Translations under genes and position numbers: made by a program | Part shown: positions 59,160-64,000 of the stretch, in pieces | Layout of the letters: every line of letters starts with the position of its first letter | Numbering within the stretch: position 1 is the stretch's first letter | From: Hetaerina americana | Lineage: Eukaryota > Arthropoda > Insecta > Odonata > Calopterygidae | Direction of reading: 5' to 3' | DNA length: 64,000 nt | Assembly (NCBI GenBank): GCA_022747635.1 | Contig: JAKTNV010000008.1 | Location: 3,373,386 to 3,437,385 of the forward strand | Notes under the pieces: model-generated | Seen by the model: the letters and a program-made list of their open reading frames with translations, nothing else | Database searches by the model: none | What the model was told of the DNA's origin: nothing

Positions 59160-60220
59160 GCAAGAGGGGCGCACAGATGCGCATTAATGCTTCTTGCCTT
59201 GGGGTGGTGCCCTATTGGAAACGGCTGACCACTCGCCAAGTACACACTGGTGCAGTTTTGGAGGCACACCATTACCAACATCAAACAAAGGATGAGGAAA
59301 ATTTATATTTTTACCATCCATAAAAGACTCAGGGTTAGTGAGAGAGGAATCAACAACCTCCCTTGCTTAAGCAAACATGGGGAATGTATATTTTGTGTGG
59401 GACCAATCATTGGTGCATTGGAATATGTATGCACATATGTAAACTGCAAGAAACACCAAATAGCAGGTCCCTGAAAACTAACTAAAGTTGAGAATGCAAA
59501 AAGTGTTGATTGTGATTCTGAGATGACGAATTTGAGACCTTGTCCACTTATGCAACAAACATTTCAACACACATTACTCCCTAATCTCAATGTTTTACTC
59601 TTCATTTCAGCAAAGGGCACACAACATGACAGCAAAAGAAATGGCATCAGCTGCTTCACTGATGGTACAGGATCCTACAGCAATCAATAAAAATGCTGAA
59701 CCCTTGAAACCTTAAGAAATGTTCACTTTGCTTAAATTCATAAGCACTTGGCTTACATTAACATGACCTGGAGTGGAACTACATAAATTCAATTGGATAT
59801 TCTAACCATTCCTCAAAATATAACAAGAATGGTGCTAAGACCACCTTCCAGCACTCCTACATCAAAGGTCTATAATAGTATTTTAAAAGTAATTATACTT
59901 TTTTTTAGAATTGAAATATGTACAACATAATTCTATACAAGTACCTATGTATCAACGAGCTCATAATATTGCAATCGGAAACTCAATTATTCATGACTAA
60001 TTGGAAAATAGACAATGTAAGATCATGTACATTTTTCATAATGCAGAATTGTCCTCATAATTATGGTTTAATGTTTCACATGGGATCTCAGGCACCATCT
60101 TTTCACAAATCTTTATCAGTTATTACCAAAGGACCTTCTTGTATAAAGATATTTCCATTGCCATTATTATTGGTATTCTACTGGTTAAGGTAAGTGGACA
60201 GAAACAGGCTATACAATAGT
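59160..60220. other. Intron or upstream sequence, nothing recognised
   Basis: AT-rich. No further rg exon was found on the minus strand here; the preceding exons must lie within 59.2-64 kb unseen or beyond the window. Confidence 0.35.
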
Positions 60221-60224
60221 ACAA

Positions 60225-60870
60225 TAATACATTTATTTGCTTTTCCTAACAAAACACAACCAGATATTCGACAACGCAATAAGAACTTCCTCAATTCCAC
60301 ATACTTCCTCACTCCCTTCATCCCATCCAACATCCCCATACTATTGCTACCCCTCCCTCTTTCATCCAATGTTCTTCCCTCTATCAAGGTTTTCAACTAC
60401 CATAGCCAATCAAAGTGCTCTGCATCCATTTTTCCTGTCTCCTTTGTAAATCTCCCAACAATCCCCTCTCCTCGCCCACCATAACTTGCACCTCCTCATT
60501 TGTTTTCCTTTCTGTCCACTTATCCCTCTCCACACCCACATTTCAAAATCCTCCTATCTATTCCTATGGTCTAGCTTCAATGACCACGTTCCTCCACGTT
60601 GAAAAACCATGCTTCATACCAGAGTTTTCATGAGATGTTTCTCAGCATCCCTACTCTTTCATAAATTCCCTCCTCGTAGTGAAAGCTCTTTTGACCAACC
60701 CATTCTCCTTCTCATATTCCTTCAACTTTGACCACTTTGGTCCAAATACTTCTGAGATAAGTCAACTTACTCATGTTTATGAACTGCTACCTTAATGTTA
60801 ACCTTTTATTTTCTCCTTCTCTAACACTGCACAGCCTTTCTTTTGTTTAAATTGATTCTCATCCATGCAC
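60225..60870 (-). mobile_element. LINE family R, copy 3 (3' part)
   Basis: On the minus strand the end reads through decayed versions of the YLGSVL...DVRRRIALGK blocks (about 60,690-60,760). The 3' UTR ends near CTAACAAAACACAACCAGAT (plus strand), as in the copies at 33.2 and 61.55 kb. It starts at the 'GMRIN.NK' codons. It lies head to head with copy 4. Confidence 0.65.
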
Positions 60871-60879
60871 ATTACACTG

Positions 60880-61570
60880 CATTCTTAAAGGGTTGCAAGA
60901 ATTGGAGTGCATTGGAAATTCACAGCCATAGGTATGGGATGAGAATAAATACAAATAAACCAAAGGTTATACTGTTTTCCAGAAAGAAAAATGCTAAGCT
61001 AAACATTAAAATTTGAGGGCACAAAGTAGAACAAGTGGAACAGTTTATGTATCTCGGAAGTGTTTTGGACCAAAATGGTCAAGGTAGTTGGGACATTAGG
61101 AGAAGAATTGCATAAGGCAAAGAAGCTTTCACAAGGAGGAGAGAGGTAACGATAGGGATGTTAAGAAAAGGCTTGTTGAAACTTTGACATGGAGTGTAGT
61201 TATGTACGGCGCTGAAATGTGGTAATTGAAGCAGGAGCATAGCCGTAGAATGGAGGCTTTAGAAATGTGAGAGTGGAGAAGAATGGAGAAGGTGGGTGAA
61301 ATGGGCCGAAAGGAAAATAAATGAGGACGCACTGGGTATGGTGAGGGAGGAGAGGGGATTATTGGGAGAAATCCTAAGGAGGCAGCAAAAATAATTGAAG
61401 GGTGTATTGATCGGCAGTAGGAAGTTGAGGCCGAAGAAAAAGAGGGTAGAATGTTAGGCAAACGAGGAAAGGGAAGGTACAGGATAATGATGTTAAATGG
61501 AATGAAGGGGGGAGGGAGGTATACGAAGATGAAGAGGGGTCTGCTTTGGTGTAGGATGTTGGGTTGTGTT
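60880..61570 (+). mobile_element. LINE family R, copy 4 (3' part)
   Basis: Plus-strand blocks: TATGGGATGAGAATAAATAC ('GMRINTNK'), then TATGTATCTCGGAAGTGTTT ('YLGSVL'), AAGGCTTGTTGAAACTTTGA and TGGAGTGTAGTTATGTACGG ('WSVVMYGAE'), and WRRMEKV codons. It ends near TTGGGTTGTGTTGTGTTAGG. Several CG sites of copy 1 (18 kb) are TG or CA here. Confidence 0.7.
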
Positions 61571-61574
61571 GTGT

Positions 61575-62215
61575 TAGGAGAGACGAGATATTTATTTGGT
61601 AGTTTGGAGATGCAGGTGTTGAGATGATGGAAAAGGTGAAATGAATAGGAAGAAAAAAGCCAAGGAAGTTCTAGGCATGGTGGAGGAGGAGGTTGCACCC
61701 TGAGGGCGCGGGTTCAAATCCCGGCGGTGTTGAATATTTTTCAGAGGTATCTCGATCCCTACTTGAGGTGCTATGTGGAGGGCACTTTGAGGGAGTACGC
61801 CGTCCGTCGGATGGGACGTTAAACTGCGGACCCCTTGGCGCCTTTCGTAAAGAGTAGGCTAATGCCGACGCCGGGTTTCTCTCCACCCTTCATCCTTTCC
61901 TGTCCATCCCCTATGGCGCAAATGACCTTAGCTGTCGGTCGCCTCCCCTCAAAACTACTACTACTAGGAGGAGGTTGGATTTTTGGGAGATATCCAAATG
62001 AGCAGGAAGGATGCATGCAGAGCATTTTGATTGGCGATGGAATGCTGAAGACTGTGATAGAAGGGATAGATGTTGGGCAAGTAAAAGGACAGAAAATTAC
62101 GGGCATGTTGGACAGAATGAAGGGAAGTAGGATACATGTGAAATCGATGATCATTTTAATGTAGTATTTGATGCCAGGTTGTGTCTTTGGTAGGTAAGGC
62201 TAATAAATGACATAG
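61575..62215 (+). mobile_element. LINE family R, copy 5, interrupted by SINE B
   Basis: The LINE tail begins at about 61,600 (GGAAAAGGTGAAATGAATAG), runs to 61,695, and resumes after the SINE with GATTTTTGGGAGATATCCAA. Removing the SINE and one duplication gives a sequence that lines up with copy 1 at 18.69-18.78 kb. It lies in the same orientation as copy 4, directly after it. Confidence 0.65.
61696..61965 (+). repeat. SINE family B, copy 2 with 12-bp target duplication
   Basis: The head carries GCGCGGGTTCAAATCCCGGC (B-box GGTTCAAATCC), then the family body (TATCTCGATCCCTACTTGAG, CGTCCGTCGGATGGGACGTT, CGACGCCGGGTTTCTCTCC) and a tail of CTA units. AGGAGGAGGTTG occurs on both sides (61,684-61,695 and 61,966-61,977). 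It is 270 bp versus 319 bp for copy 1; the head is shorter here. Confidence 0.88.
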
Positions 62216-62219
62216 TGTT

Positions 62220-63750
62220 AAGTTTGTGTCCATCCAAAACCTACCATAAACGGTAGACTATCAAATAATAATATCACCAGAAAAAGTGAACCTTTAATTG
62301 ATTACATTAATGATAGGAAAAATATTCAGTAATTCCTGATTTGGATCAATAAAAAGTGAAGTTTGATTCCAAATCCTGACCCAGATTGAAAGAAGATATT
62401 TAAATAAATAATATTCATACTACTAATATAAAGGGGATGTAATAGGACTATTCTGTGAATTCCTTCCTCGAGACACACTTGCCGGATAATGTGTACCTGA
62501 AATGTGACGGAAGCAGAACATAACTGCGATGTTAAAACAAGTGATATCATTCACTGCTCTATCATACATTAGCATTTATAAGAATAGATTTCTCCAGTGG
62601 TTATATTGCTTCCTAGCAATTTATTTTGCTTTGATTCTCTGCTCTGCTCCTTGCTCTGTTGGATTAACTGCTGAGTACATCTGGGCCTTGATTATCTTGG
62701 TCCACCACATATTAGTCTTTCATTGTTTTTAGCCCTTGATGCAGTCCTTCAATATACTCCATCTGTTTCCTATGTTGGCATCTTCTACGACATATTTCCA
62801 TTTGAATCTCTAATGTTGCTGACTTTCATTATTCAATCTCCAAACTTGACTCTTCACCAGCCCATAGTGAGTTTCAGTGTGTCCCATATTAATGTCATCA
62901 TCAATTTCTTCACAATGTTTTCAATTCATTCTTCCTCACACTCTTCCACTCTCGAATAGCTTGGTTCCAGAATTAATGCTAAAAGGCCCTTTCACCTTCA
63001 TTTCTTGGGTTCTTGTGTCTTCTTTCTTTGAAAAAGATGTCTTACCTGCTCAGTGACTCATGGTGGGCATGTTTCATTTGGCTTCTCACAGATTTGTTCT
63101 TCTGATAGTTCTGAAATTGCCTTCTTCAGACCATTCCATCTAACTACTCCCTTTCTTAAAATTTTCATGGATGGCTGTGCTGAATCTTTCTCTGCTATTC
63201 ATTTCCTTGGTCCCTCCAGAAGCCATCTACCTCAACACATTTTATCTTGCAGACACCTGATATATCTGGCTCCAGCATAGCCATCTCCAGCGTTGCATTT
63301 TACAGCTTACCAATAACTCTTAAGGGATCAGACATTCCACATCTTTATCATTCATTTCCCCATTCTGACTGATTTCCCACCCTAGTAGGCCCCACCAGGA
63401 GATCTGATCAGGAGGCTTTTTTCCCACCATATACTTTCCCAGAAGGAACGCCATGACATCATATGATTGTGTGAAAGACTGTATCATCTAGAGATTTTAA
63501 TGAGATGGTTTGCCATTGTAATCCTCATTGCAGTACTTTGAGATGATCGATCATGGATTTCCATGGATTCCATTCTCGCCCACAGACTTGACACCTGATA
63601 TTGGACTGATCCTTCCTCTTGATCTGTACCATGAGTACCTCCTGGTGAAACTTCTGCTTTCCACAAGCCATAGAGTGAAGTTTTGGATGTAAGAACCATT
63701 TTTTATTGCGTCACTCCAGAACAATCAGACAATGATACTATTTCAAAAGT
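62220..63750. other. Unassigned sequence
   Basis: CT-rich on the plus strand from about 62,640 to 63,480, as in the reversed tails of decayed LINEs, but I could not match a conserved block. No exon of rg is recognised on the minus strand. Confidence 0.3.
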
Positions 63751-63754
63751 AGAA

Positions 63755-63835
63755 AAATATTTGGCATCACCAGGATTCAAACCAAGGAATCTCAGCTCCA
63801 TAGGCGAATGATTTTTACACTCTGAAATTGTTGCA
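63755..63835 (-). repeat. Possible tRNA-like SINE head
   Basis: On the minus strand GATTCCTTGGTTTGAATCCT contains a B-box-like GGTTTGAATCC, preceded by CATTCGCCTATGGAGCTGAG. No second copy is present in the window and the A box is poor, so the assignment is weak. Confidence 0.35.
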
Positions 63836-64000
63836 TTGAAATGCACATTAGCGGATGACTCCGTCAAAAGTTACTGTTGCGGCATCTCCCGCAGTTTCTT
63901 TGGAATCCATAACAATCACTACCCCTAGGCTACCTCTGTCTCAATTAACCAATAAGTCAGTAAATAATCATCAGTAATTGTGAGAACTTGTTATCACAAA

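Noticed and set aside
58512..59187. Plus-strand frames of 159-182 codons across the 58.9 kb exon
   Set aside because: They are antisense shadows of the Pro/His/Gln-rich exon of rg; Gly/Val/Arg-rich sequence from repeated triplets.

Overview
This is a eukaryotic, repeat-dominated window from a large arthropod genome, most likely an insect. The evidence is spliced, AT-rich introns with GT/AG borders, several mariner families, LINE reverse transcriptases, a Penelope-like element (PLE), tRNA-headed SINEs and long (TA)n microsatellites. No bacterial gene organisation is present, and the species cannot be named from the sequence alone.

The only host gene I can support is on the minus strand between about 59.2 kb (5' side) and 38.8 kb (3' side). 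It is an internal part of the single insect neurobeachin/LRBA orthologue (rugose, rg). Eleven well-supported exons and one candidate 33-bp microexon can be joined with every splice phase agreeing, giving about 750 codons. They encode a Gln/His/Pro/Ser-rich linker, a conserved acidic segment, a second His-rich linker, the DUF1088 region and the start of the pre-BEACH PH domain. One intron (42,563-42,795) appears to use a GC-AG border pair. The 5' part of the gene lies beyond 59.2 kb. The rest of the PH domain, the BEACH domain and the WD40 repeats were not found in the 38.7 kb to the left of the last exon.

The left half (1 to about 36 kb) has no host gene I can support. It is a mosaic of decayed LINEs, mariner remnants, SINEs and GC-rich patches. 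The right half is intronic, AT-rich and visibly poorer in CpG. Repeat copies there carry TG or CA where related left-half copies carry CG, so the two halves seem to have had different DNA-methylation histories, or they are wrongly joined.

The mobile elements are the most informative part. Two 753-bp mariner derivatives (25.6 kb and 52.0 kb) have perfect 33-bp inverted ends and the same internal deletion; one interrupts a LINE reading frame exactly at a TA. Two copies of another mariner family (19.4 and 37.8 kb) also share an internal deletion. A 5'-truncated PLE (49.8-51.5 kb) has inverted terminal repeats and sits between (TA)n tracts. A second inverted-repeat pair (51.8-52.8 kb), also in (TA)n, carries one of the 753-bp mariners. 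The terminal repeats of these and of a fragment at 35.66 kb contain hammerhead-ribozyme-like cores. Two SINE copies have exact 12-bp target-site duplications. Divergent LINE fragments repeatedly end in one GC-rich 3' hairpin sequence.

In short, this is one conserved neuronal scaffold gene with low-complexity linkers stretched across introns heavily colonised by transposons, next to a CpG-rich repeat graveyard. I found no evidence for a new multi-gene system.
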